Source of the DNA: Comamonas sp. lk
Lineage (GTDB): Bacteria; Pseudomonadota; Gammaproteobacteria; Burkholderiales; Burkholderiaceae_C
Length of the DNA stretch: 64,000 nucleotides
Direction: 5' to 3'
Assembly (NCBI RefSeq): GCF_900564145.1
Contig: NZ_UOOB01000001.1
Span: forward strand, 434,001-498,000
The position numbers were made by a program, and so were the translations under genes. Below the pieces are notes generated by a model. That model was not told the origin of the DNA, did no database searches, and saw only the letters and a list, made by a program, of their open reading frames with translations. Below, piece after piece: positions 19,039-28,468 of the stretch; positions within the stretch are counted from its first letter, which is position 1, and each line of letters starts with the position of its first letter.

Positions 19039-19095
19039 GTTCCTGTCGGCGAAATGCTGGTGGAGATGGTGGATTTGCTGGTGTAATCCGCCATC

Positions 19096-19830
19096 ATGGA
19101 AAAAACTGCCTCCATTTCGCTGCACGGAAAAATTCTCACCGAGATTGAACAGAACATTCTCAGTGGCCGCTGGCCGCCCGGCTTCAGGATTCCTTCCGAG
19201 ATGGAGCTGACCGCGCACTACCAGTGCTCGCGCATGACGGTCAACAAGGTGCTTACGCAGCTGGCACACGCCGGGCTGTTGCAGCGCAAGCGCAAGGCCG
19301 GCAGCTTTGTAACCCTGCCGCATACCAGCTCGGCCGTGCTGGAGATTCCGGACCTGCGCCAGGTGGTGCTGGGTATGGGCATGGAATACAGCAGCCAGTT
19401 GCTCAGCCGCAAGCAACGGCGCAGCACGCGCGACGATATGGAGGCCATGCGCATGGACAAGGCCGGGCCCGTGGTTCATGCCCTGTGTCTGCATATGGCA
19501 GGATCGCGCCCCTTCTGCATCGAGGATCGTCTGATCAATCTGGAGTCCGTGCCGGACGCCGAACATGAAATGTTCACCGAGCACAGTCCCAGCTCCTGGA
19601 TGGTCAACCATGTGCCCTGGAGTTCTGCCGAGCACCGCATCCGTGCCGAGGCGGCCAGCGAAGAGACGGCCGCACGGCTGCAGGTTGAACCAGCCTCGCC
19701 CTGTCTGGTGATTGATCGCCGCACCTGGACGGGGACGCTGCCCATCACCTTTGTGCGCCTGATCTATCCGGCAGACCTGTACGAGCTGGAGGCGCATTTC
19801 TCGCCCTCGTCGATTGCAGGCGCCGTTTGA
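19096..19830 (+). CDS. GntR/HutC-family regulator
   Basis: The 244-residue protein has a GntR winged helix (IPSEMELTAHYQCSRMTVNK, KAGSFVTLP) and a UTRA domain with PFCIEDRLINLESVP. It resembles HutC in architecture but is clearly more diverged than the two regulators beside the hut genes. It lies 57 bases downstream of the acyl-CoA dehydrogenase and could be co-transcribed with it, giving that operon a second regulator besides the LysR protein. Ligand unknown. Confidence 0.85.
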   Translation: MEKTASISLHGKILTEIEQNILSGRWPPGFRIPSEMELTAHYQCSRMTVNKVLTQLAHAGLLQRKRKAGSFVTLPHTSSAVLEIPDLRQVVLGMGMEYSSQLLSRKQRRSTRDDMEAMRMDKAGPVVHALCLHMAGSRPFCIEDRLINLESVPDAEHEMFTEHSPSSWMVNHVPWSSAEHRIRAEAASEETAARLQVEPASPCLVIDRRTWTGTLPITFVRLIYPADLYELEAHFSPSSIAGAV

Positions 19831-19977
19831 GCGGCTGCAGCCATTCCCCGGCGCAGGCAGGGCGCGGCAGCGCAGCGCACAATAGGGCTTCTTTTTGAGC
19901 GCTGTTTTGGCGATGAAATTGGCATGTGGCCCAATGGATTCGAGCGCTTATAGCTATATTTTCAAGAGTTACTTTCG

Positions 19978-21888
19978 TTGTCCCCCGCGCAATCCGTTCT
20001 TCAGGCTGTCTTTGGCTACGAGCAGTTTCGTGGCCCGCAGCAGGCCATCGTCTCGCATGTGATCGAGGGTGGCGATGCGCTGGTGCTCATGCCCACGGGC
20101 GGCGGCAAATCGCTGTGTTATCAGATTCCCGCCATCGTGCGCCAGCAGCAGATGCATGGCGTGAGCGTGGTGGTCTCGCCGCTGATCGCGCTGATGCACG
20201 ATCAGGTCGGCGCTCTGCATGAAGCAGGTGTCAGCGCGGCCTATCTGAACTCCACCCTGAGCTACGAGGAAACCCAGGATGTGGAGCTGCGGCTGCAAAG
20301 CGGCGACATCACCTTGCTGTATGTGGCGCCGGAGCGCCTGAACACGCCGCGTTTTCTGGGCCTGCTCGATGACTTGCATGCCCAGGGCAAACTGTCGCTG
20401 TTTGCCATTGACGAAGCCCATTGCGTAAGCCAGTGGGGCCACGATTTCCGCCCCGAATACCGCGCGTTGACGGTGCTGCATCAGCGCTTTGCCGGCGTGC
20501 CGCGCATCGCGCTCACCGCCACGGCCGATGCGCTGACGCGCGCCGACATCATCGAGCGGCTGCAACTGGAAACCGCCCGCCTGTTTCTCAGCAGTTTTGA
20601 CCGGCCCAATATCCGCTACAAGATTGCCGAGAAGAAGGACGTCACCAACCAGCTGTTGCGCTTCATCGAACGCGAGCACGAAGGTGAGGCCGGCGTCGTC
20701 TATTGCCAGTCGCGCAAGCGGGTGGAAGAGCTGGCCCAGACCCTGGCGCAAAGCGGCATCCGCGCCTTGCCCTATCACGCCGGCCTGCCTTCCGAGATGC
20801 GCCAGCAGCACCAGGATCGCTTTCTGCGCGAAGACGGTGTGGTCATGGTGGCCACCATTGCCTTTGGCATGGGCATAGACAAGCCCGACGTGCGCTTTGT
20901 GGCCCATGTGGACATGCCCAAGAACATCGAAGGCTATTACCAGGAGACGGGCCGTGCCGGCCGCGACGGCCTGCCCGCCGATGCCTGGATGGCTTACGGA
21001 CTCTCGGATGTGGTCAACCAGCGGCGCATGATCGATGAAAGCCCGGCCGGGGAAGAGTTCAAGCAGGCCATGCGCGGCAAGCTCGATGCCCTGCTGGGTC
21101 TGGCCGAAGCCACGGACTGCCGGCGCGTGCGCCTGCTGGCCTACTTTGGCGAGCAGTACGGGCAGGGGCCGGCTACCGACGGAAAACCCTTGCAGGCCGT
21201 GGCCAAGCTGCAGTGCGGCAACTGCGATAACTGCCTGGAGCCGCCCGCGCTCTGGGACGGCACCGATGCGGCGCGCAAGCTGCTGTCCACCATCTTCCGG
21301 GTGCACGAAGCCAGCAATCTCACCTATGGCGCAGGTCACATCATGGATGTGCTGCGCGGCAAGGTCACCGACAAGGTCACGCAGTATGGGCACGACAAGG
21401 TGTCCACCTTCGGTCTTGGCAAGGATTACGCCGAGCCGCAGCTGCGCGCCGTGATGCGCCAGTTGCTGGCCACCGGGGCGCTGGGCCTGCACAAGGTGGT
21501 GAGCGAGAACAGCGGCCATGTGTTCGACACCCTGTGTCTGGCACCGGGCTCGCGTGCCGTGCTCAAGGGCGAGGTGACGGTGCAGCTGCGCGAGGCCGTG
21601 GCCGCATCGCGCAGCAAGAAAGCCAGCCGCAGCAACCAGCCCAATGTGGCCGCGGCCAATCTGGGGCCGGATGCGCAGGTGCGCTTCATCAACCTCAAGT
21701 CCTGGCGTGCCGAGGTGGCCAAGTCACACAATCTGCCAGCCTACGTGATCTTTCACGATGCCACGCTGGCCGCCATTGCCGAGCTCAATCCCAAGACGCT
21801 GCAGGAACTGCAGGGGGTCAGCGGCATGGGCACCAAAAAACTCGACGCCTATGGCAGCGAGGTCTTGCGGGTGGTGGCGCTGGGCTAA
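19978..21888 (+). CDS. recQ: ATP-dependent DNA helicase RecQ
   Basis: The 636-residue protein has Walker A PTGGGKS at about residues 39-45, DEAH at 145-148 in [20 protein letters not shown], the motif VI region [10 protein letters not shown], a zinc-binding RQC segment ending CGNCDNC, and a C-terminal HRDC domain. It unwinds DNA 3' to 5' in recombination repair. The start must be TTG: the first in-frame ATG is inside motif I and an in-frame stop lies nine codons upstream of the TTG. It stands alone between two transcription units. Confidence 0.96.
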   Translation: MSPAQSVLQAVFGYEQFRGPQQAIVSHVIEGGDALVLMPTGGGKSLCYQIPAIVRQQQMHGVSVVVSPLIALMHDQVGALHEAGVSAAYLNSTLSYEETQDVELRLQSGDITLLYVAPERLNTPRFLGLLDDLHAQGKLSLFAIDEAHCVSQWGHDFRPEYRALTVLHQRFAGVPRIALTATADALTRADIIERLQLETARLFLSSFDRPNIRYKIAEKKDVTNQLLRFIEREHEGEAGVVYCQSRKRVEELAQTLAQSGIRALPYHAGLPSEMRQQHQDRFLREDGVVMVATIAFGMGIDKPDVRFVAHVDMPKNIEGYYQETGRAGRDGLPADAWMAYGLSDVVNQRRMIDESPAGEEFKQAMRGKLDALLGLAEATDCRRVRLLAYFGEQYGQGPATDGKPLQAVAKLQCGNCDNCLEPPALWDGTDAARKLLSTIFRVHEASNLTYGAGHIMDVLRGKVTDKVTQYGHDKVSTFGLGKDYAEPQLRAVMRQLLATGALGLHKVVSENSGHVFDTLCLAPGSRAVLKGEVTVQLREAVAASRSKKASRSNQPNVAAANLGPDAQVRFINLKSWRAEVAKSHNLPAYVIFHDATLAAIAELNPKTLQELQGVSGMGTKKLDAYGSEVLRVVALG

Positions 21889-22083
21889 AACCCTGTTGAC
21901 GATCTTCTCGGTGTTGCGCCAATCGTCCGATGAGGGCCGCCGGGTGGTCGTTCATGGGCCCCGGAATGCATCCATGCCAGGCCGCTGGATGCGTCTCCAC
22001 AATTCGCACACAAAGGCTCAACGGCGCAGCAAGATTGCGGTCACAAACTGCTCCGCGAATACTGCATCTGGAGCCATTTAGCT

Positions 22084-23457
22084 GTGATCAATACTGCCCA
22101 ACTGTTGGCCGACGAGGCCAAGTACTGCTCGTTCGGGGACACCGTCCACTACGTCAACCCCCCCAAGATTTTCACTGGCTGCGAAGGCAGCTATATGTAC
22201 GACGATGCAGGCACGCCCTACCTCGATCTGCAGATGTGGTATTCGGCCGTCAACTTCGGCTACAAGAACAAGCGTCTTGAACAGAAGATGATCGAGCAGC
22301 TGCAGGAATTGCCCCAGGTGGCAAGCCAGTACCTGCACCCTACCAAGATCGAATTGGCCAAATTCATTGCCGAAGATGCCAAGCAGAAGTGGGGCAGCGA
22401 CGGTCGCGTTCACTTCAATGTGGGCGGTGCGCAGGCGATTGAAGACTCGCTCAAGGTGGTGCGCAATGCCAGCGGCGGCAAGAGCCTGATGTTTGCCTTT
22501 GAAGGCGGCTACCACGGCCGTACGCTGGGTGCTTCGTCCATCACCTCCAGCTACCGCTACCGTCGCCGCTTCGGCCACTTCAGCGACCGTGCGCAGTTCA
22601 TTCCCTTTCCCTACCCCTTCCGCCGCCCCAAGGGCATGACGTCGGAAGAGTACGCAGACTCCATCGTGCGCGAGTTTGCGCGCAAGTTCGAGAACGAATA
22701 CCACGCCGTCTGGGACCCCAAGACCCAGCAGTGCGAATACGCGGCCTTCTACATCGAGCCGATTCAAGGCACGGGCGGCTACGTCATTCCTCCGGCCAAT
22801 TTCTATACCGGCTTGAAGAAGGTGCTTGACGATCACGGTGTGCTGCTGGTGGTCGACGAAATCCAAATGGGTTTCTGGCGCACCGGCAAGCTGTGGTCGG
22901 TGGAAAACTTCGGCATCAAGCCCGACGTGCTGGTGTTTGCCAAGGCTTTGACCAATGGGCTGAACGCACTGTCCGGTCTGTGGGCTCGCGAAGAGCTGAT
23001 CAACCCCACCATCTTCCCGCCAGGCTCTACCCACTCCACCTTTGCTTCCAACCCGCTGGGTACGGCCCTGGGCCTGGAAGTCATGAAGATGACGCACGAG
23101 ATGGACTTCGGCCGCCAGGTGTGCGAATCGGGTGCTTACTTCCTCGAAGGCCTCAAGGATCTGCAAAAGCGCCACAAGGAAATCGGCGATGTGGACGGCA
23201 TGGGCCTGGCGCTGCGTGCCGAGATCTGCACCGAGGACGGCTTCACGCCCAACAAGGCGCTGCTGGACAAGATGGTGGACATCGGTCTCGAAGGCGGCCT
23301 GGAGTACCGTGGTCAGCAACGCGGCCTGGTGCTGGACGTGGGCGGCTACTACAAGAACGTGATCACCTTCGCTCCTTCGCTGATGATTTCGCGCAGCGAG
23401 ATCGACGAAGCCATGGTGCTGCTGGATCAGCTGCTGACCCGCGCCAAGGCGGCCTGA
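22084..23457 (+). CDS. Class III (omega-type) PLP aminotransferase
   Basis: The 457-residue enzyme has the class III pattern LLVVDEIQMGFWRTG and the Schiff-base lysine at residue 287 in VLVFAKALTNGL, with NVGGAQAIEDSLK for cofactor phosphate binding. Relatives transfer amino groups from lysine, ornithine, GABA or similar terminal amines. The GTG at 22084 has GGAG ten bases before it. It leads a four-gene operon with an acyltransferase, an arginase-fold protein and a CFA-like methyltransferase. The 195-base upstream gap holds no gene. Substrate unknown. Confidence 0.9.
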   Translation: MINTAQLLADEAKYCSFGDTVHYVNPPKIFTGCEGSYMYDDAGTPYLDLQMWYSAVNFGYKNKRLEQKMIEQLQELPQVASQYLHPTKIELAKFIAEDAKQKWGSDGRVHFNVGGAQAIEDSLKVVRNASGGKSLMFAFEGGYHGRTLGASSITSSYRYRRRFGHFSDRAQFIPFPYPFRRPKGMTSEEYADSIVREFARKFENEYHAVWDPKTQQCEYAAFYIEPIQGTGGYVIPPANFYTGLKKVLDDHGVLLVVDEIQMGFWRTGKLWSVENFGIKPDVLVFAKALTNGLNALSGLWAREELINPTIFPPGSTHSTFASNPLGTALGLEVMKMTHEMDFGRQVCESGAYFLEGLKDLQKRHKEIGDVDGMGLALRAEICTEDGFTPNKALLDKMVDIGLEGGLEYRGQQRGLVLDVGGYYKNVITFAPSLMISRSEIDEAMVLLDQLLTRAKAA

Positions 23458-23477
23458 TACCGGGCCCGAAAGGTGAG

Positions 23478-24539
23478 ATGAGGCAGCAGTCCTACAGAAA
23501 CCAGTTGGAGCCCGCAGGCCTGCTGCAGCAGTTTGCCAAACACCCTCCCGAGGGGTTTGCACTGCTGCAGGATGGGCCGGTGCCGGCGTTCACGGCTCCG
23601 TTTGATTTGCTCACCACGGCAGACGACGCGCTCAAGGCGCGTCTTTTGTCTTTCCCGGGCGGCAAATGGCTGGGCTCCAGGCTGCGCTTGAGCACGGATT
23701 TTGTGGGCACCACGGTCAGCGAATATGCCTTGCTGCCGCAAGCCGTCGATGCCGCTGCGCTGGCCGGGCAGCTGCGGGCCCGTGCCGGTCGAACCCTGCT
23801 CAGCATCGTCAAAGATCTGCCGCAGGCATCGCCCTTGCTGGACGATGCGGACAATGCGTTTGCCAAAGAGCTGATCGAGGCATTGGCTGCCCAGGGTTTT
23901 ATTGCGGTGGAAGGTCAGGCCCTGGCCTATGTGCCGCTGGATTTTTCGAGTCTGGACGGCTATCTGGCAGGTCTTTCCAAAAGCCGCAGAAGCAATCTCA
24001 GGCGCAAGCTCAAAAGCCGTGCCCAGCTGCAGATTCAGCGCATTCCCACGGGGCCGGACTTTGCCAGCGATGAGCGCGTCGATGCCTACTACGCCTTGTT
24101 CGAGGCCGTGTATGCGCAAAGCGAGATTCACTTCGACAAACTCGGACGCGCTTTTTTTGCCGATCTGCTGCGTGATGCGGGTAATGGCGGTCTGGTCTTC
24201 GAGTACCGTGATCTGGCGAGCAATGCCTTGCTGGGCTGGAATCTGTGCTTTGAGCACCAGGGCAAGCTCATAGACAAATACATAGGCCTGTCCTACCCGG
24301 CCGCGCGCGAGGCCAATCTTTATTTTGTAAGCTGGATGGTGAATCTGGAATACGCGCTGGAGCGCGGCCTGACCCACTATGTGGCCGGCTGGACCGACCC
24401 TGAGGTCAAGGCGCAGCTGGGCGCCAGCTTCACCATGACGCAGCACATGGTCTATGTTCGCAACCCCGTTCTGCGTGCACTGGGGCGGCGCTTTGCCGGA
24501 CACTTTGAAAGCGATAGCCAATGGGGCGCGAAGCCATGA
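23478..24539 (+). CDS. GNAT/FemAB-like N-acyltransferase
   Basis: The 353-residue protein has a poorly conserved N-terminal half, then a basic SKSRRSNLRRKLKSR segment and a C-terminal GNAT-type domain with KYIGLSYPAAREANLYFVSW. This resembles the FemAB-like or COG3146-type acyltransferases that join amino acids or acyl groups to amines. AAGG lies five bases before the ATG. It begins 20 bases after the aminotransferase and overlaps the next gene by four bases (ATGA), so translation is coupled. It could acylate an amine made by the aminotransferase; this is inference. Confidence 0.75.
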   Translation: MRQQSYRNQLEPAGLLQQFAKHPPEGFALLQDGPVPAFTAPFDLLTTADDALKARLLSFPGGKWLGSRLRLSTDFVGTTVSEYALLPQAVDAAALAGQLRARAGRTLLSIVKDLPQASPLLDDADNAFAKELIEALAAQGFIAVEGQALAYVPLDFSSLDGYLAGLSKSRRSNLRRKLKSRAQLQIQRIPTGPDFASDERVDAYYALFEAVYAQSEIHFDKLGRAFFADLLRDAGNGGLVFEYRDLASNALLGWNLCFEHQGKLIDKYIGLSYPAAREANLYFVSWMVNLEYALERGLTHYVAGWTDPEVKAQLGASFTMTQHMVYVRNPVLRALGRRFAGHFESDSQWGAKP

Positions 24540-25432
24540 CGACCAGACCGGTGGTGCTGGATGTGGATGCCTCCGTCGGAGTGCTCGGTGATGAGTTGCG
24601 GCTGCCTTTGCAGCACTGGCAGGAGGCCGTGCGCTTTGGTTGCGGCCTGTCGAAATTCAAGCGTTTTGCGGCCGCGCTGCAGGCGCAGCTGCCAGAGAAA
24701 CATGGCACGGTGCTGATGGGCAGCGGTGACTTTCATCACCTGAGCTGGCCCTTGATAGAGCGCAGCATTGCCAGGCACGGCTTTTCCAAGGCCCATCCGT
24801 TGCGGGTGGTGGTGCTGGACAACCATCCCGACAATATGCGTTTCCCCTGGGGCGTGCACTGCGGCTCCTGGGTGCGGCGCGTTGCCATGCACCCGGCGGT
24901 CTCTCAGGTGCATGTGGCGGGCATTACCTCGCAAGACATAGGCCGCAACCATGCCTGGGAAAACTACCTGGCGCCGCTGCGTGCGGGCAAGCTCACCTAC
25001 TGGAGCAGCGGCGTGAAGACGGACTGGGCCAGGCCTGTGGGGCTGGGCGCCGCGTTTCGCAGCTTTGAAAGCGTTGCCGAGCTGGCCGTGACCCTGGCGC
25101 GCATGTTGCATGAGCAGCCACAGGCCACTTATCTGAGCATAGACAAGGATGTTTTCGCGCCCGAACTGGTGCGCACCAACTGGGATCAGGGCCGCATGCT
25201 GGAAGACGATGCCATGGATATCGTGGATGCGCTCGGCGGCCATCTGGTTGATAGTGACATCACGGGCGATGTGTCCTCATGGCGCTATGCCACCTGGTGG
25301 AAGCGCTGGATGAGCGCAGGCGATGGCCAGGACATAGAGATTGACGCCATCACGCTGGCTGCCTGGCAGGCAGGACAACATGGACTGAATCAGCGGCTTG
25401 TGAATCACATCGCCGCCCATCTGAAAAGCTAG
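24536..25432 (+). CDS. Arginase-fold (ureohydrolase-like) protein of unknown substrate
   Basis: The 298-residue protein keeps metal-site motifs of the arginase superfamily: GDFHH at 64-68, DNHPD at 95-99 (Asp95, His97, Asp99) and SIDKD at 201-205. The overall sequence is unlike arginase or agmatinase and closer to the UPF0489-type group. It may hydrolyse a guanidino, amide or amidine bond with two metal ions. Its start overlaps the acyltransferase stop as ATGA. It is the least-understood catalytic gene of the operon. Confidence 0.7.
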   Translation: MTTRPVVLDVDASVGVLGDELRLPLQHWQEAVRFGCGLSKFKRFAAALQAQLPEKHGTVLMGSGDFHHLSWPLIERSIARHGFSKAHPLRVVVLDNHPDNMRFPWGVHCGSWVRRVAMHPAVSQVHVAGITSQDIGRNHAWENYLAPLRAGKLTYWSSGVKTDWARPVGLGAAFRSFESVAELAVTLARMLHEQPQATYLSIDKDVFAPELVRTNWDQGRMLEDDAMDIVDALGGHLVDSDITGDVSSWRYATWWKRWMSAGDGQDIEIDAITLAAWQAGQHGLNQRLVNHIAAHLKS

Positions 25433-25444
25433 AAGGACGACCAT

Positions 25445-26761
25445 ATGCTGGACCGGTTGACTGAATCATTGCTGCAACGTGTATTTGCGCCCTTGGTCAG
25501 AACCGGCAAGCTGGAGATTGTGGCGCCTTCGGGGCGGGTTCTGGTCTTTGGGGATGAGGGGCAACCGCAGGCACGTATCCGCTTTACCGACCGGCGGGCC
25601 GTGCTGGCCCTGTTGCGCGACCCCGACCTGAACTTTGGCGAAATGTTCATGCAGGAGCGCCTGCGGGTAGAGCAGGGCAGCGTGTATGAGGTGCTGGAGC
25701 TGGTGCTGCGCGGTGCCAAACAGGTGCCGGTAAGTGCCACGGTGCACATGCTGGATGCATGGCGCATGCGGCTCAGGCCTTTGCTGCAAAACAATCTGCG
25801 CCGGAAATCGCGTGCCAATGTGGCGCATCACTACGATCTGGACGACAGGCTGTATCAGCTGTTCCTGGATAGCGAGCGCCAATATTCCTGCGCCTATTTT
25901 GAAAACGGTGACGAAGACCTGGAAACCGCCCAGCTGGCCAAGAAGCGACATATCGCGGCCAAGCTGCTGCTGGAGCCGGGGCACAAGGTGCTGGATATCG
26001 GTTGCGGCTGGGGCGGTTTGTCGCGCTATCTGGCCGAAGTGGCCGGTGCCGGCCATGTGACCGGCGTCACGCTCTCGACGGAGCAGTTGGCCGGTGCGCA
26101 GGCCAGGGCCGCGCAGTCCGGCTGTGCCGAGAGGCTGGAATACCGGCTGGAGGATTACCGCGACATCGATCCGGCCAAGGACGGGCGCTTCGATCGCATT
26201 GTGTCGGTGGGCATGTTCGAGCATGTGGGCACGCAGTTTCACGATGCTTTCTTTCGCCAGTGCCATCAGTTGCTCAGCGACGACGGCGTGATGCTGCTGC
26301 ATTTCATCGGCAATAGCGATGTGCCCGATTTCAACAATCCCTGGATCGAGCGCTACATCTTTCCCGGCGGTCATCTGCCCTCCATGTCGGAGTTCACGCC
26401 GGCCATCGAGCGCTCGGGTCTGGTGATCTGCGATATCGAGGTGTTGCGCCTGCACTATGCCCAGACCCTGAGGCTGTGGCGCGACCGCTTCATGGCCCGG
26501 CGGGTCGAGGCCGAGGCCTTGTATGACCAGCGCTTTTGCCGCATGTGGGAGTTTTATCTGTCCATGTCCGAGGCCGCGTTTCGCTACCAGGACATCGCCA
26601 TCTTCCAGGTGCAGCTGGCGCGCAGGCAGGAGGCCGTTCCCCTCACGCGCGACTATATTGCCCAGCGTGAAACACAGTTGCGTACCAAGGAGTCCGGCCT
26701 GCCTGCGGATGAGCCGGCTATGGCGGGTAATGCAAAAATCAGAGCGGCTGTCGCTGCCTGA
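25445..26761 (+). CDS. SAM-dependent methyltransferase, cyclopropane-fatty-acid synthase family
   Basis: The 438-residue protein has the SAM site VLDIGCGWGGLSRYLAE (about 182-198), the CFA-family NVAHHYDL...YSCAYFENGDEDL region before it, and GMFEHVGTQFHDAFF. Family members add a methylene or methyl group to unsaturated acyl chains of phospholipids; several relatives act on other lipids or small molecules. AAGGA is seven bases before the ATG. Last gene of the plus-strand operon, converging with the DegT-family gene 48 bases later. Confidence 0.85.
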   Translation: MLDRLTESLLQRVFAPLVRTGKLEIVAPSGRVLVFGDEGQPQARIRFTDRRAVLALLRDPDLNFGEMFMQERLRVEQGSVYEVLELVLRGAKQVPVSATVHMLDAWRMRLRPLLQNNLRRKSRANVAHHYDLDDRLYQLFLDSERQYSCAYFENGDEDLETAQLAKKRHIAAKLLLEPGHKVLDIGCGWGGLSRYLAEVAGAGHVTGVTLSTEQLAGAQARAAQSGCAERLEYRLEDYRDIDPAKDGRFDRIVSVGMFEHVGTQFHDAFFRQCHQLLSDDGVMLLHFIGNSDVPDFNNPWIERYIFPGGHLPSMSEFTPAIERSGLVICDIEVLRLHYAQTLRLWRDRFMARRVEAEALYDQRFCRMWEFYLSMSEAAFRYQDIAIFQVQLARRQEAVPLTRDYIAQRETQLRTKESGLPADEPAMAGNAKIRAAVAA

Positions 26762-26809
26762 ATCTTGGGTTTAATGCTTTATGTACTTGAACCCATTATC
26801 TTTTGAGCG

Positions 26810-28042
26810 CTATGCGCTATGATTTTGAGAGCAGATGACCTGTTGCAAATCCTGCAGCAAGCCCGCAAGGCGCGACGAATCCAGCCATGGACTGTTGCTG
26901 ACGGCCACCAGCCGTTGAGCCCAGTCGCGCGCCTGCGTCACCGTGTCCTGCTGCGCAAAGGCCAGCACATGCTGGTAGCGCCCATAGTCCGGCAGCACAT
27001 GTACAAACGGCAGCGACAGGCCGCAGCCGTTCGCCCACTGCGCCTCGAGCAAGGCGTTGCGCGACTGCATGTCGGGCATGCGGATCAGGATCACCGGCCA
27101 AATGCCTTGTGCATCTGAAGCCGCATCGCCCAGCACTTCAAGGCCCAGAGATTCGAGCTGCTCTATACGGGCCATGGCTTGTGCCCGGGTCTGTTGCTGA
27201 AAATCCCTCAGTCGCTGCAAGGCGCGTGCGCCCACGCGTTGGCGCCAGCGGCCCAGCGTGTGCTGTGGAATGAAGTCGTCAAAATCGTCGCCGGCCGCTT
27301 CCACCCAGTCGCCGCGTGCCAGGGACTTCTGCAAGGGCTTGCCATAGGCCAGGTGCAGCCCGTGGGGGCGATACAGAGCGGCATAGCCCAGCAGCTCCAC
27401 ACTGCGGCGCAGCTCCCACCAGCGCTCGGGCCTGGTGTGGCGCCGGCTGTGGTCTTGCAGGGCGCGGGCCAGTTCTGCATCGCGGCTGATCAGCACGCCA
27501 CCTTCAAACGTGCTCAAGCCCTTGCCCACGGCCAGGCTGAAAAAACCGATGTCGCCATGCAGGCCTACGGACTGGTGGTTGATGCGCGCGCCCAGGGCCT
27601 GAGCGGCGTCTTCGATGACGTATGCTCCCACCGCCCGGGCGCATAGAACTGCGGCGGCCACATCGGCCACGCGCCCGCACAGATGCGTGGGCAGCACGGC
27701 CAGGGTTTGCTCGGAGCAAAGCGCTTGCAGGCACGTGCTGTCCATGTCCAGTGCATCCGCACGCAGATCGCATAGCCGCAAATGCAGGCCGCATTGGGCC
27801 ACGGCTAAAGCCACCAGAGGGCAGGTATAAGCGGGCGCAATCACTTCGCTGCGCTGGGGTTGCCGGGCTTTGAGCGTGCGCAGTGCCACCATGAGAGCCG
27901 AGGTGCCCGAGCATTCCAGCTGGACCTCGGTCACGCCCAACCAGCGCGCCAGCGCCTGGGCGAAGTTTTCGCCACCCCAGGGCCGGAGATCGGCGGCCCG
28001 CAAAGGCAGGCCGGCAGTGGGCGGAACCGTGGGCAGGCGCAT
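26810..28042 (-). CDS. DegT/DnrJ/EryC1-family PLP aminotransferase
   Basis: The 410-residue protein has the fold-type I pattern CSGTSALMVALRTL, APAYTCPLVALAV, VIEDAAQALGA (Asp145 near the pyridine nitrogen) and the likely Schiff-base Lys174 in FSLAVGKGLSTFEGG. Relatives aminate keto-sugar nucleotides (ArnB, perosamine synthases). It follows two ArnE/ArnF-like small membrane proteins by one base, echoing the arn arrangement, but no sugar epimerase, glycosyltransferase or nucleotide-sugar gene is nearby. Last gene of the nine-gene operon. Confidence 0.8.
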   Translation of the reverse strand: MRLPTVPPTAGLPLRAADLRPWGGENFAQALARWLGVTEVQLECSGTSALMVALRTLKARQPQRSEVIAPAYTCPLVALAVAQCGLHLRLCDLRADALDMDSTCLQALCSEQTLAVLPTHLCGRVADVAAAVLCARAVGAYVIEDAAQALGARINHQSVGLHGDIGFFSLAVGKGLSTFEGGVLISRDAELARALQDHSRRHTRPERWWELRRSVELLGYAALYRPHGLHLAYGKPLQKSLARGDWVEAAGDDFDDFIPQHTLGRWRQRVGARALQRLRDFQQQTRAQAMARIEQLESLGLEVLGDAASDAQGIWPVILIRMPDMQSRNALLEAQWANGCGLSLPFVHVLPDYGRYQHVLAFAQQDTVTQARDWAQRLVAVSNSPWLDSSRLAGLLQDLQQVICSQNHSA

Positions 28043-28043
28043 C

Positions 28044-28457
28044 TCAGGCGGCTTTTTTCAGATCCTGGGGCTCTGCAACAGCGTCCGTCTCGCCGCTCTC
28101 GCTGACGGCCAGGCACATGATGCCGGCCACAATGCACAGGCAGCCCAGAATCTGCGGCCAGCCAATGGGCTCGTTGAACAGCCAGTAAGACAAGGCCAGC
28201 ACCGAGATGATCTCCAGATGGGAGGCGGCAAATGCCGGGCCTATGGGCGCGTGCTTGAGCAGGCTCATCCAGGTGAAGAAGGCACCGATATAGCCGACGA
28301 AGGCGCCGTAAATCCAGGGCTGGCCGAAGACCCGCAGCAGCCAGGCGGTAGAAAATTCCAGCGGCAGAGCGGCGTCGCCCGCTTGCTTGAAGCTGATCTG
28401 TGCCAGCGTGTCAAACAGCACGAGCACCAGAAAGCCGACGATGTAGAAACGCTTCAT
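28044..28457 (-). CDS. Small DMT-superfamily membrane protein, ArnF/EmrE-like
   Basis: The 137-residue protein has four predicted spans and DTLAQISFKQAG near the start, like subunits of the undecaprenyl-phosphate-aminoarabinose flippase and other SMR-fold proteins. The C-terminal tail is charged and cytoplasmic. It is one base upstream of the DegT gene and 11 bases downstream of a second small DMT gene; the two probably form a heterodimer. Confidence 0.75.
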   Translation of the reverse strand: MKRFYIVGFLVLVLFDTLAQISFKQAGDAALPLEFSTAWLLRVFGQPWIYGAFVGYIGAFFTWMSLLKHAPIGPAFAASHLEIISVLALSYWLFNEPIGWPQILGCLCIVAGIMCLAVSESGETDAVAEPQDLKKAA

Positions 28458-28468
28458 GCTTGCGGCTT

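Noticed and set aside
21889..22083. A second full copy of the MITE-like element after recQ
   Set aside because: Only about 12 bases (TGTTGACGATCT) match one end; no partner repeat or internal palindrome follows.
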